64,000 nucleotides of DNA from Rhodococcus triatomae (GTDB lineage: Bacteria; Actinomycetota; Actinomycetes; Mycobacteriales; Mycobacteriaceae), in assembly GCF_014217785.1 (NCBI RefSeq), contig NZ_CP048814.1, forward strand, positions 2,294,001-2,358,000. The letters are read 5' to 3'. Numbering within the stretch: position 1 is the stretch's first letter; the number at the start of each line of letters is the position of its first letter. Shown here piece after piece: positions 24,763 to 33,879 of this stretch. The notes under the pieces were generated by a model that was not told the DNA's origin, did no database searches, and was given only the letters and a program-made list of their open reading frames with translations. A program made the translations under genes and the position numbers.

Positions 24763-26161
24763 TTCGGACGCGCCTGTGCCTCGCCGCTTTCCGGATCTCT
24801 TTGCGTTCGTGGCACATCGGCTGTCGGCTTCCGGGAATCGGTTCTCGTGCCGGGTCGACGCTCGCCGGTGGGGTGAATACCGGGTGCCTGGTCTTGCCGA
24901 TCGTCACTTCCCAGTCCGTGGTGTGGAGTAGTCGGTGGTGGGTGCCGCAGAGCAATACGAGGTTGTCGAGGTCGGTGGGTCCGCCGTCTGCCCAATGCGT
25001 GATGTGGTGGCCCTCGCACCAGGCGGCGGTTGCTCCGCAGCCGGGGAAGGCGCAGCCACCGTCGCGGGCGGCGAGGGCTGTGCGTTGGGCCCTGGTGACG
25101 GTGCGGTGGGTGCGTCCCACACTCAGCGGGGCGCCGTGCTCGTCGAGGATGATCGCCGTCACCTGCGCGTCACACCCCAACAAGCGTGCGGTGTTGATCG
25201 TGAGTGGCCCCATCCACGGCGACCACGCAATACCCCGCCGATCCGCGAGATCGGCAAGGTCGGCCATGTCATCCGCGTCGTCCGTGCTGTCCGCGTCGTC
25301 CGTGCTGTCCGTGCTGTGGGGGTCCTGTGGGGGCCGCGTGTTCGGTGCGGCACCCGCGCCGGCATGCCGGCGGGCAGATTCTTCCCGCCGGTCCTGGCCG
25401 AGGTCCCGCGCGTGTACGTGTACCGACAGGTGCGGACGTTCCCCACCCTCGACCCCCAACTCGCCGAACGCGAGGAGCATCGACAACAACTGGGCGAGCC
25501 CGTCCGCGCGACGTCGGGACGGTGTGCGCGGGTCACGTGTCCCGTCCGCTGCGGGTTGTGGGGCCGAGTATTTCGACAGGGCGGTCAGCAGCATCTCCCC
25601 GGTCACTGCGTCCACGTCACCACGAATCGCGACCCGACCATTCAACGTCTTCGACACATACAGCTCGTTACGGTCGGTGTCCTCACTGGCGGGCTGGTCG
25701 TCGGTTTCGAAGATCGCCTCCAACTTCGCAATCGCCATGCGGACTCCGTCGGTACGCGCCAACGGCCCGTCCGCCGCCGCCAGCAACGCCGCCACACACC
25801 CCGGTAGTGCCTCCGCGGGCATGCCTTTCGGGGGCTTCGTGCAGAACCGGACGATCAGCAACGCGTGCTCGAACGCGATCCGACCTTCATCGAACGCCTC
25901 CGCTACCGCGGGATGCTCGGCCAACCCGGCACCGAGTTCCACGATCCGCCCCGCCGCACCCGGCGACACCACCGTCACCGACGACAACCACCCCTTCGTC
26001 GACGCGAACCCGTGATCCTCCCGCGTACACCGACGTTCCACCTCGGCGACCACAGCGACCCGCTGCGCCTCCCACACCGCGATCTTCGCGCTCAACGCGA
26101 CAGCGTCACACAACAACTCACGAGTGGTCCGTTGCCGGAAACGATCCCCCTGGTACCCCAT
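24746..26161 (-). CDS. DUF222/HNH endonuclease domain protein (13E12 repeat family)
   Basis: 471 residues. The N-terminal DUF222 region (about 10-330) includes CTREDHGFASTKGWLSSVTV, VAIRGDVDAVTGEML and DGLAQLL. The HNH motif follows: CAFPGCGATAAWCEGHHITH, then GGPTDLDNLVLLCGTHHRLLH. Between them (about 290-315) is an Asp-rich insert of DSTDDAD units encoded by 18-bp DNA repeats. The ATG at 26161 lacks a ribosome-binding site and a TAATGT -10-like box lies close upstream, so the transcript may be leaderless. These genes are multicopy in Corynebacteriales and often near mobile DNA. This one splits the phosphonate locus, and its role is unknown. Confidence 0.85.
   Translation of the reverse strand: MGYQGDRFRQRTTRELLCDAVALSAKIAVWEAQRVAVVAEVERRCTREDHGFASTKGWLSSVTVVSPGAAGRIVELGAGLAEHPAVAEAFDEGRIAFEHALLIVRFCTKPPKGMPAEALPGCVAALLAAADGPLARTDGVRMAIAKLEAIFETDDQPASEDTDRNELYVSKTLNGRVAIRGDVDAVTGEMLLTALSKYSAPQPAADGTRDPRTPSRRRADGLAQLLSMLLAFGELGVEGGERPHLSVHVHARDLGQDRREESARRHAGAGAAPNTRPPQDPHSTDSTDDADSTDDADDMADLADLADRRGIAWSPWMGPLTINTARLLGCDAQVTAIILDEHGAPLSVGRTHRTVTRAQRTALAARDGGCAFPGCGATAAWCEGHHITHWADGGPTDLDNLVLLCGTHHRLLHTTDWEVTIGKTRHPVFTPPASVDPAREPIPGSRQPMCHERKEIRKAARHRRVRIRSGP
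25272..25316. repeat. 18-bp repeat coding the Asp-rich insert of the HNH protein
   Basis: TCCGCGTCGTCCGTGCTG occurs at 25272-25289 and 25290-25307, followed by a half unit at 25308-25316. In the coding strand it gives alternating STD and DAD triplets. In-frame expansion of this kind changes only the length of the acidic linker. Confidence 0.75.
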
Positions 26162-26175
26162 ACACGAACATTACC

Positions 26176-26191
26176 TCGAAAGAATGTTCGA
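26176..26191 (-). promoter_or_regulatory. Candidate LexA (SOS) box upstream of the DUF222/HNH gene
   Basis: Read on the gene strand the site is TCGAAC-ATTC-TTTCGA, matching the actinobacterial SOS consensus TCGAAC-N4-GTTCGA at 11 of 12 arm positions. It lies 15-30 bases upstream of the start codon, over the likely promoter. DUF222-type 13E12 genes of M. tuberculosis are known members of the LexA regulon, which supports the call. Confidence 0.55.
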
Positions 26192-26294
26192 TTCAAGGAG
26201 GATTTCTGCGCCTGCGCCTGCGTCTCCGCCGGCTCGAGGTGCGCGCCGGTAAAACCGCTTGGTCGGCCTGCCTCGTCGTTCTAGGGTGACCCGC

Positions 26295-26729
26295 ATGGCA
26301 TCGGTCAGGCAGGTCCAGGTCACTTTCGACTCCGCTGATCCCGAGCGCCTCGCGTACTTCTGGTGCGAGATTCTCGGCTATGTGGTGCCGTCGCCACCTG
26401 GCGGGTTCGCGACGTGGACGGACTACGACGCAAGCTTGCCCGTCGAGTCCCGAGGCCGGGCGTTCGTCTGTGGCGACCCGACGGGCGTGGGCCCGCGGCT
26501 GCACTTCCAGCGAGTCCCCGAGGGGAAGGTGGCAAAGAACCGGGTGCATCTCGACGTCCGTGTCGGCACCGGGTTGGTCGGGGACGAGCGCCTGGCCGCG
26601 CTGGAAGCCGAGTCCGACCGGCTGGTCGCGCTCGGTGCTGTGCAGGTGCGCGTGTTGCACGCCGACGGCGTCGATGAATCCTGCATCGTCATGCGGGACA
26701 TCGAAGGCAACGAGTTCTGTCTGGACTGA
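26295..26729 (+). CDS. VOC-family (glyoxalase/dioxygenase fold) protein
   Basis: 144 residues from the ATG at 26295; an in-frame ATG at 26259 would add 12 residues. One VOC module is visible: VQVTFDSADPERLAYFWCEI, ATWTDYDAS, GPRLHFQRVPEGKVAKNRVH LDV region, and the terminal IVMRDIEGNEFCLD with the usual metal-ligand Glu. It resembles the Glyoxalase_6 group common in actinobacteria, whose substrates are mostly unknown. It lies alone between the DUF222 gene and phnD, so a role in phosphonate use is possible but unsupported. Confidence 0.75.
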   Translation: MASVRQVQVTFDSADPERLAYFWCEILGYVVPSPPGGFATWTDYDASLPVESRGRAFVCGDPTGVGPRLHFQRVPEGKVAKNRVHLDVRVGTGLVGDERLAALEAESDRLVALGAVQVRVLHADGVDESCIVMRDIEGNEFCLD

Positions 26730-26824
26730 ACGCGTCCTGGACTGAACACATCGGGCGCCCGGTCGCGACCTCCACCGCGCACACGGGACAATTCGCCCGT
26801 CTCGATCCGACACGTTGTCGGTCC

Positions 26825-26859
26825 GTTCATTCCTTCGTGCCCACGAATTCGGCGTGAAC
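26825..26859. promoter_or_regulatory. GTTCA-type inverted motifs upstream of the first phnD
   Basis: GTTCATTCCTT starts at 26825 and its approximate reverse TGAAC ends at 26859, about 90 bases before phnD. GTTCA-based repeats are typical of actinobacterial phosphate-response boxes (PhoP or RegX3). ATTCACC at 27987-27993 upstream of the second phnD is similar. Regulation by phosphate starvation is plausible but the match is loose. Confidence 0.25.
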
Positions 26860-26947
26860 CGGGACGCTTTCGTCGAACCGCGCAGTGAAGCGCGGGTCTC
26901 CGCCGCCGAGGGGTGAGTGCCTCGGGGATCGTCGAGGGAGTGAACTG

Positions 26948-27895
26948 ATGGGTACAACTCTGCGCACAGCCGGGTGCGTTGCCGGCGTGCTCGTGTCGAC
27001 CGCGGTGATCGCGGCCTGTGGTAGCAGCGCCGCCGAGAGCGCCGAGCCGGCGGCGGACACACGCGACAAGCTTGTGTTCGCGGCGATTCCCTCGGAGGAA
27101 TCCCAGAGCCTGCAGCAGCGCTACCGGCTCGTCATCGAGGTCATCGAAGACGAAACGGGTTTGCCGGTCGAGTTCCAGAACGCCACCGACTACGCCGCCG
27201 TCATCGAGGCGCAACGCGCGGGTAAGGCGGACATCGCCGGGTACGGTCCGTTCTCCTATGTGACGGCGCGTGATTCGGGAGTGGGGACCACGCCGGTCGC
27301 CTCCGCCGTGGACGCCGCGGACATCGATCCCGGCTACTACGCCTACGGAATCGCGCATCCCGGCGCCGGAATCTCCGGTCTGGCAGACATGCGGGGAAGG
27401 AACGTCTGCTTCGTCGACCCCGCGTCGACCTCCGGCTACCTGTATCCGTCCGCCGGCCTGGTCGGCGCCGGGATCGACCCGGCCACCGATCTGAACGCCG
27501 TGTACGCCGGGGGCCACGACGCCGTCGTGTTCGCGGTGGCCAGTGGCCAGTGCGATGCGGGCTTCGCCACCCAGACGATGGTCGAGGAGACCCTTCCCGG
27601 CAAGGGGCAGCTCGAGGACGGCGACGTCCAGGTCGTCTGGACGTCGGAACTGATCGCGGGGAGCCCGATCACGATCTCCGACCACCTCCCGGCGGACCTG
27701 CGCGATCAGCTCACCGACATCTTCCGGACCAAGCTGACGCGCCCGGCGCTCGTGGAGGCCGGCTACTGCGACGACGAGGCGTCGTGCGATCTGCCGGATT
27801 CGACCGGCTACGGCTACGTGCCGATCGACGATTCCCACTTCGCCGGCGTGCGCGAGGTGTGCGCGACCACCCGGGCCCAGGCCTGCACGGGCTAG
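26948..27895 (+). CDS. phnD: Phosphonate ABC transporter binding lipoprotein, first copy
   Basis: 315 residues. Lipoprotein signal ends in IAACG (Cys about 21). The PhnD/PtxB-type fold shows FAAIPSEESQSLQQRY, ETGLPVEFQNATDYAAVIEA, GYGPFSYVTARDSG, and VCFVDPASTSGYLYPSAGL. The P-substrate loop is the Ser/Thr-rich SYVTARDSG and ASTSGYLYP. The C-terminus has two pairs of cysteines (CDDEASC; CATTRAQAC), likely disulfides. It is closely similar to the next gene and surely arose by duplication. Chosen ATG at 26948 follows GAGGGAG. Confidence 0.88.
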   Translation: MGTTLRTAGCVAGVLVSTAVIAACGSSAAESAEPAADTRDKLVFAAIPSEESQSLQQRYRLVIEVIEDETGLPVEFQNATDYAAVIEAQRAGKADIAGYGPFSYVTARDSGVGTTPVASAVDAADIDPGYYAYGIAHPGAGISGLADMRGRNVCFVDPASTSGYLYPSAGLVGAGIDPATDLNAVYAGGHDAVVFAVASGQCDAGFATQTMVEETLPGKGQLEDGDVQVVWTSELIAGSPITISDHLPADLRDQLTDIFRTKLTRPALVEAGYCDDEASCDLPDSTGYGYVPIDDSHFAGVREVCATTRAQACTG

Positions 27896-28117
27896 CCGAC
27901 CAACGGCGGGTACGGCTGGACGCGCTGACCTTTCCGCTCGTGTCTGGGGACAACCTCACGCGCCCGCCCAGGTCCGTTTCGCAGGAATTCACCCTGGGTT
28001 GCCGCCGTATTCGTCGCCACCCAGGACGCTGATGTCCCGAACGCGTATATCCGACGCGCGCCGTGTCGAGTGTCCCGTGCATCGGCACCGGGACGACAAT
28101 CGAGGAGACGACTTTCC

Positions 28118-29089
28118 ATGGGTAGCAATGTGCGTCGATCGTTCGGCGTGGCCGGCTGTGTGGCCTCTGCCGCCGCGGCCGCCCTGGTCCTGACCGCCTG
28201 CGGCACCAGTGCCGCGGACGAGACATCCGACTCGGGTGCCTCCGGCTCCGGGGACTCCGGCACGCTGGTCCTCGCGTCGATCCCGTCGGAGGAGTCGCAG
28301 AGCCTTCAGCAGGAGTACCAGCTCGTCGCGGACGTCCTCGAGAAGGAGACGGGTCTGACCGTCGAGTTCCAGAACGCCACCGACTACGCCGCCGTGATCG
28401 AGGCGCAGCGCGCGGGCAAGGTCGACATCGCCGCCTACGGCCCCTTCTCGTACGTCACCGCCAAGGACTCGGGCGTCGCCACCACTCCGATCGCAGCGCT
28501 CGTCGACGCGGAAGGCGAGAGCCCGGGTTACGAGTCGTATGCCATCACCACGCCCGGATCCGGAATCTCGTCGCTCGCGGACTTCCGTGGCAAGACCGTC
28601 TGTTTCGTGGATCCGACGTCGACGTCGGGATACCTGTACCCGTCCGCCGGCCTGATCGAGGCGGGCGTCGATCCGAGGACGGACGTCACCCCCGTGTTCG
28701 CCGGCGGCCACGACGCCGCCGTGCTCGCCGTGGTGAGCGGCCAGTGCGACGCCGGATTCGCGTACGACACGATGGTCGACAAGACGCTGCCGGAGAAGGG
28801 GCAGATCGCGCCCGGCGACATCGAGGTGCTGTGGAAGTCGGAGACCATCGCGGGTAGCCCGATCGCCCTCAGCGACAGTCTCTCCCCTGAACTGAAGGAC
28901 CAGATCACCTCGATCTTCCGGGACGAGTTGAACATCCCGAACCTCGTGGCGAAGGGGTACTGCACCGACGAGGACTCCTGCCGTCTCCCGGAGGCCAGCG
29001 AGTACGGGTACGCCGCCGTGGACGATGCGTTCTTCGACGGCGTGCGCAAGGTCTGCGAGGTCACCGAAGCCGACGCCTGCAAGCAGTAG
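28118..29089 (+). CDS. phnD: Phosphonate ABC transporter binding lipoprotein, second copy
   Basis: 323 residues, paralogue of the preceding gene along its whole length. Lipobox LTACG (Cys about 28), a Ser/Gly/Asp spacer, then LASIPSEESQSLQQEY, NATDYAAVIEAQRAGKVDIA, AYGPFSYVTAKDSG and VCFVDPTSTSGYLYPSAGL. The ATG at 28118 follows GAGGAGA. A 222-bp gap separates the copies, so they may have separate promoters. phnC starts 63 bases further on, so this copy is probably the one co-transcribed with the ATPase and permease. Two binding proteins may widen the range of phosphonates or phosphite taken up. Confidence 0.9.
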   Translation: MGSNVRRSFGVAGCVASAAAAALVLTACGTSAADETSDSGASGSGDSGTLVLASIPSEESQSLQQEYQLVADVLEKETGLTVEFQNATDYAAVIEAQRAGKVDIAAYGPFSYVTAKDSGVATTPIAALVDAEGESPGYESYAITTPGSGISSLADFRGKTVCFVDPTSTSGYLYPSAGLIEAGVDPRTDVTPVFAGGHDAAVLAVVSGQCDAGFAYDTMVDKTLPEKGQIAPGDIEVLWKSETIAGSPIALSDSLSPELKDQITSIFRDELNIPNLVAKGYCTDEDSCRLPEASEYGYAAVDDAFFDGVRKVCEVTEADACKQ

Positions 29090-29152
29090 TCGCTTCCGTG
29101 CAATAGCCGCCTGCCCGAATCCCCGAACTCCCGACAGCCAGGAGAATCCGCC

Positions 29153-30016
29153 ATGATCCACCGCGAGAAGGCCGCCCACCGCGAACAGGACCGCGAACGA
29201 CCCCGCGAGCGACCTGGCATCGGCGAGTCCATCGACCGCATCCTCGCTCCGTCGATCGCTCTCGACGGCGTCACCAAGGACTTCGGGCCCCGGGTTCGGG
29301 CACTCGACGACGTGTCGATGACCGTCTTTCCCGGAGAGGTGGTCACGCTCCTGGGCCTGTCGGGATCCGGAAAGTCCACGCTGCTGCGTCTGCTCAACGG
29401 ACTGCACGTCCCGACCGGCGGAACGGTGTCGGTACTCGGTCAGGACGTCGGCACGGCGCGGGGCGGCGAGTTGCGTGCACTGCGCCGCAAGGTCGGGTTC
29501 GTCTTCCAGCAGTTCCATCTCGTCGGTTCCATGTCCGCACTGGAAAACGTCTGCGCCGGGGCTCTCGGATCTCTCCGAGGGCCCCGGATCGGTCTGCTCA
29601 CCTATCCGCGGTCGGTGCGCCTGGCCGCCATGGAGCAGCTGGATCGGGTGGGGTTGGCGGACCAGGCATTCCAGCGTGCGGACACGTTGTCGGGCGGCCA
29701 GCAACAGCGGGTGGCCGTCGCTCGCGCGCTGGTGCAGCGGCCCCGGATCCTGTTGGCGGACGAGCCCGTCGCCTCGCTCGATCCGGAATCCTCCGCTCAG
29801 GTCATGGCCTTGATCTCCCGGGTGGCGTCGGAAGACGATCTCACGGTGCTGTGCAGCCTGCACCAGGTCGAGCTGGCACTGTCCTTCGGACATCGGCTGA
29901 TCGGCCTGCGTGCCGGGAAGATGGTGCTGGACAAGCCGGTATCGAGCATCGGCAAGACCGAGACCATGAGCATCTACTCGTCGGTCGCCGCCGCGTCCGC
30001 ACCTCAACCGGTCTGA
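29153..30016 (+). CDS. phnC: Phosphonate ABC transporter ATP-binding protein
   Basis: 287 residues. A hydrophilic, Arg/Glu-rich N-terminal extension of about 35 residues precedes the ATPase domain. Walker A is GLSGSGKST, then the Q-loop FVFQQFHLVGSMSALENVC that marks PhnC, the signature [15 protein letters not shown], and Walker B ILLADEPVASLD. The ATG at 29153 follows AGGAGA. Energises import by the PhnD proteins and the fused PhnE permease that follows after a 6-base gap. Confidence 0.92.
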   Translation: MIHREKAAHREQDRERPRERPGIGESIDRILAPSIALDGVTKDFGPRVRALDDVSMTVFPGEVVTLLGLSGSGKSTLLRLLNGLHVPTGGTVSVLGQDVGTARGGELRALRRKVGFVFQQFHLVGSMSALENVCAGALGSLRGPRIGLLTYPRSVRLAAMEQLDRVGLADQAFQRADTLSGGQQQRVAVARALVQRPRILLADEPVASLDPESSAQVMALISRVASEDDLTVLCSLHQVELALSFGHRLIGLRAGKMVLDKPVSSIGKTETMSIYSSVAAASAPQPV

Positions 30017-30022
30017 GGCGGC

Positions 30023-31741
30023 GTGCCCGTCCTACTCCCCGAGCGTCCCTCGGACACGGACTCGGCCACCGTTCGTACCGTCCGGCCACCGTCACTGCGG
30101 GCGTTCGGCGTCGCGGCAGTGCTGCTCGTCTGGTTCGCGGCGTCGGTGTGGTCGATCATCGAGCTACGGATAAACATCGCCACGTTCGCCGACAGTATCG
30201 GCAACGCCGCGAATTTCGTCTCCCGGATCTTCCCCCTCGACTTCCCGCCGCTCGGCGAGATCCTCGCCATGACGGGTCAGACCCTCGCCATCGTCACGTG
30301 TGCGACCGCGCTGTCGGTCGTCCTCAGCTTCGGTGTGTCCCTCGCGGCCGCCCGCAACACCTCGCCGGGTACTCCGTGGCGGTGGGCCGCCCGCGCCGTC
30401 ATCGTCGTCACCCGCGCGATCCCCGAGATCGTCCTCGCAATCCTGTTCCTGCGCATGTTCGGGCTCGGCGGGCTGGCGGGCATCCTCGCACTGGGCATCC
30501 ACTCGATCGGCATGGTCGGCAAGATGTATGCCGATGCGATCGAGGACACCGACGCGGGCCCGCGGGACGCGTTGCGTTCGGCCGGCGCGACGTGGTGGCA
30601 GCAGATCAGTGGCGCGGTGGTGCCCCAGGCCATGCCCGCCTTCGTCGCCACCGCACTGCACCGGTTCGACATCAACCTGCGGGCATCGGTGATCCTCGGC
30701 TATGTCGGCGTCACCGGCATCGGCATGGAACTCTCGCTCGCGATGCGCACCCTCGACTACTCGCGGGGGATGGCGCTGGCACTGTTCGTCGTCCTCCTCT
30801 GCATCGCAGTGGAACTCGTGTCGGGTGCGGTCCGTTCGTCACTGCTGGGCGAGCAGGGCAGTGGTTCCCGACGGCCCTGGTGGCGCCGGATCGGACGGTC
30901 GAGCTGGGTCACCGAGGGGCCGCGCCGGACGGGCGCGCGGAGGGACGCGAACGGGCAGTTCCGGGTCACCCCGCCGTGGACGCCGCAGCGCATCCGCACC
31001 ACGGTGTACGGGGGCCTCGCGGTGGTGGCGCTGGTGGCGTCGATCTGGGCGTCCGGCATCGACTTCTCTCGGACGGTGGACGGACTCGCGACGACCGGCC
31101 CCACGCTGGCGCTGTTCTTTCCCCCCGGGACCGGCGGGATCTGGAGTGAACTCCTCGCGCAGCTGGTGGTCACCGTGCAGATCGCGCTGGCCGCTACCCT
31201 GCTGGGCCTGATCCTCGCCGTGCCGGTGGGGATCCTCGCGGCCAGGAACGTGTCTCCCTCGCCGGCTGTCGCCAAGGGCTTCCGCATCTTCATCGTCACC
31301 GTGCGCGGCATACCGGACCTCATCATCGCGATCATCTTCATCGTCATCACCGGTCTCGGCGCGACCGCGGGTGCGCTCGCACTCTCGGTCGGTGCCGTCG
31401 GGCTGTTGAGCAAGCTGATCGCCGATTCGCTCGAGGAGACGGACGTGCGGGTGCAGCACGCGGTCGCGGCCGGCGGTGCCACCCGGTCGCAGACATTCGT
31501 CGCGGCGACCCTGCGCCAGTCCGCTCCCGCCCTCGTCGCGCACCTGTTCTACCAACTCGACGTCAACGTCCGGGCCGCCACCCTGCTGGGCGTCGTCGGC
31601 GCCGGTGGTATCGGCTTCTACCTCATGAACGCCGCGCGGGTCATGCAGTTCGACGTCGTCACGACGATCGTGCTCATGGTGTTCGCGGTGGTGATGACGA
31701 TCGAGGCTGTCGCCATGTGGCTGCGCCGGGCCATGTCGTGA
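30023..31741 (+). CDS. phnE: Fused phosphonate ABC permease (PhnE1-PhnE2)
   Basis: 572 residues from a GTG at 30023, about twice a normal PhnE. Two homologous permease halves are visible: one from about residue 75 to 270 (GQTLAIVTCATALSVVLSFG, AIPEIVLAILFLRMF, SIGMVGKMYADAIEDTDAGP) and one from about 370 to 570 (VVTVQIALAATLLGLILAVP, GIPDLIIAIIFIVI, GLLSKLIADSLEETDVRVQ). Each has its own EAA-type coupling loop. A soluble Arg-rich linker joins them. Such fusion supplies both channel halves in one chain, replacing separate phnE genes. Confidence 0.9.
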   Translation: MPVLLPERPSDTDSATVRTVRPPSLRAFGVAAVLLVWFAASVWSIIELRINIATFADSIGNAANFVSRIFPLDFPPLGEILAMTGQTLAIVTCATALSVVLSFGVSLAAARNTSPGTPWRWAARAVIVVTRAIPEIVLAILFLRMFGLGGLAGILALGIHSIGMVGKMYADAIEDTDAGPRDALRSAGATWWQQISGAVVPQAMPAFVATALHRFDINLRASVILGYVGVTGIGMELSLAMRTLDYSRGMALALFVVLLCIAVELVSGAVRSSLLGEQGSGSRRPWWRRIGRSSWVTEGPRRTGARRDANGQFRVTPPWTPQRIRTTVYGGLAVVALVASIWASGIDFSRTVDGLATTGPTLALFFPPGTGGIWSELLAQLVVTVQIALAATLLGLILAVPVGILAARNVSPSPAVAKGFRIFIVTVRGIPDLIIAIIFIVITGLGATAGALALSVGAVGLLSKLIADSLEETDVRVQHAVAAGGATRSQTFVAATLRQSAPALVAHLFYQLDVNVRAATLLGVVGAGGIGFYLMNAARVMQFDVVTTIVLMVFAVVMTIEAVAMWLRRAMS

Positions 31742-31778
31742 CCCGGCCGGGCGCCCACACCGACCTCACGGAGGAAGC

Positions 31779-32573
31779 ATGATGATCTCGGAAACCATTC
31801 GTACCCAGGCGCACCCGGCGCTGCTCGTCACCGCGGACGCCGCCACGGCGGCCTACCGGAGAGCTGTCGACGGATACTCGCGGGAGAAGCTTCGCTCGAT
31901 CGAGATGGAGGGCGCGGACGGCACGCCGACGATGTTCGTCGACGTCCTGGTCGAGGACGCGATCATCGCCGCCGCCCGGAGCATCGGGGTCAACGTGCTG
32001 TCCGAGGAACGAGGCTGGGTCGACGTCGGGTCGTCGGTCACCCTGGTGGTGGACCCGGTGGACGGGTCCGCGAATGCCGCAGCCGGAGTACCGCTCTCGT
32101 GTTTCAGCGCCGCCGTGGTGGAGGACGGCGAGTTCTCCGAGGCGCTGACCAGTTGGCTGCACACCGACGAGCGCTGGTGGGCGTCCCGCGGCTACTCGCC
32201 GTACCGGACGAGCGGGTGCACCGGTGTCGCCGAGGCCGCGGTGTCGATGCTGCGCCCCCACCGGCGGAACTGGGACGCGTGGACACGGGTCGCCGAACGT
32301 GCGAGCCGGGTGCGCATCCTCTCGTGCAGCACGATCGACGCCGCATTCGTCGCGACCGGCGCGGTGGACGCGTTCGTCGACGCCGGGAGCGACACGCATC
32401 GGCTCATGGACATCGCCGCCGCGGTCGTTCTCGTCGGCGCGTCCGGCGGGGTGGTGCTCGACGCCCGGGACCGGCCCATCGAATTCGACATCGACCTGAC
32501 CCGCCGGTGGAGCGGCATCGTGGCCGCCACCGAGGAGCTCGGAGAGGAACTGCGCGGCCTCATCACCGCGTGA
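31779..32573 (+). CDS. Inositol monophosphatase-family phosphatase at the phosphonate locus
   Basis: 264 residues. Metal and catalytic motifs are those of the IMPase fold: NVLSEERG (metal-ligand Glu), VVDPVDGSANAAAG (the DPxDGS motif) and RLMDIAAAVVLVGASGG near the C-terminus (metal-ligand Asp). It lies 37 bases after phnE and before a terminator, so it belongs to the uptake operon. No phnN or phnP occurs here, so it may dephosphorylate a sugar phosphate from the C-P lyase pathway, such as ribose 1,5-bisphosphate or ribose 5-phosphate; that role is inference. Other substrates (inositol phosphate, PAP) cannot be excluded. Confidence 0.8.
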   Translation: MMISETIRTQAHPALLVTADAATAAYRRAVDGYSREKLRSIEMEGADGTPTMFVDVLVEDAIIAAARSIGVNVLSEERGWVDVGSSVTLVVDPVDGSANAAAGVPLSCFSAAVVEDGEFSEALTSWLHTDERWWASRGYSPYRTSGCTGVAEAAVSMLRPHRRNWDAWTRVAERASRVRILSCSTIDAAFVATGAVDAFVDAGSDTHRLMDIAAAVVLVGASGGVVLDARDRPIEFDIDLTRRWSGIVAATEELGEELRGLITA

Positions 32574-32588
32574 TCGAGCGGCACACCT

Positions 32589-32605
32589 GGGGGCCGTCGG
32601 CCCCC
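32589..32605 (+). terminator. Terminator hairpin after the phosphonate operon
   Basis: GGGGGCC (32589-32595) and GGCCCCC (32599-32605) form a perfect 7-bp GC stem with a 3-base loop, extended by a T-G and a C-G pair. It lies 15 bases after the phosphatase stop and separates it from the sugar importer. Confidence 0.65.
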
Positions 32606-32644
32606 GGAAGGTACATTCTCAGTCACCTACGGTGAAGGAGTGCC

Positions 32645-33724
<1,080 letters not shown>

Positions 33725-33879
33725 TCGCAGGGTGGCGGCAGTGCTCATGACCGATTCAGGGCGGCGGAATGTCGTGTTCTCGCCGTGTTCCGTGCCACAG
33801 TATGGTGCGATATCGCGCCCGCGCGGCGGCCTCGTCGTGCCGGGCGTGCGCGTCCACACCTAACCCATGGGGAGTATTC

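Noticed and set aside
26165-26190. 8-bp inverted arms CGAACATT and AATGTTCG with a 10-base spacer before the DUF222 gene.
   Set aside because: The spacing does not fit a LexA site; the overlapping 26176-26191 sequence with 4-base spacing is the better explanation.
27989-30007. 672-codon minus-strand frame opposite phnD and phnC.
   Set aside because: Low-complexity composition typical of antisense frames in GC-rich DNA; real domains are on the plus strand.
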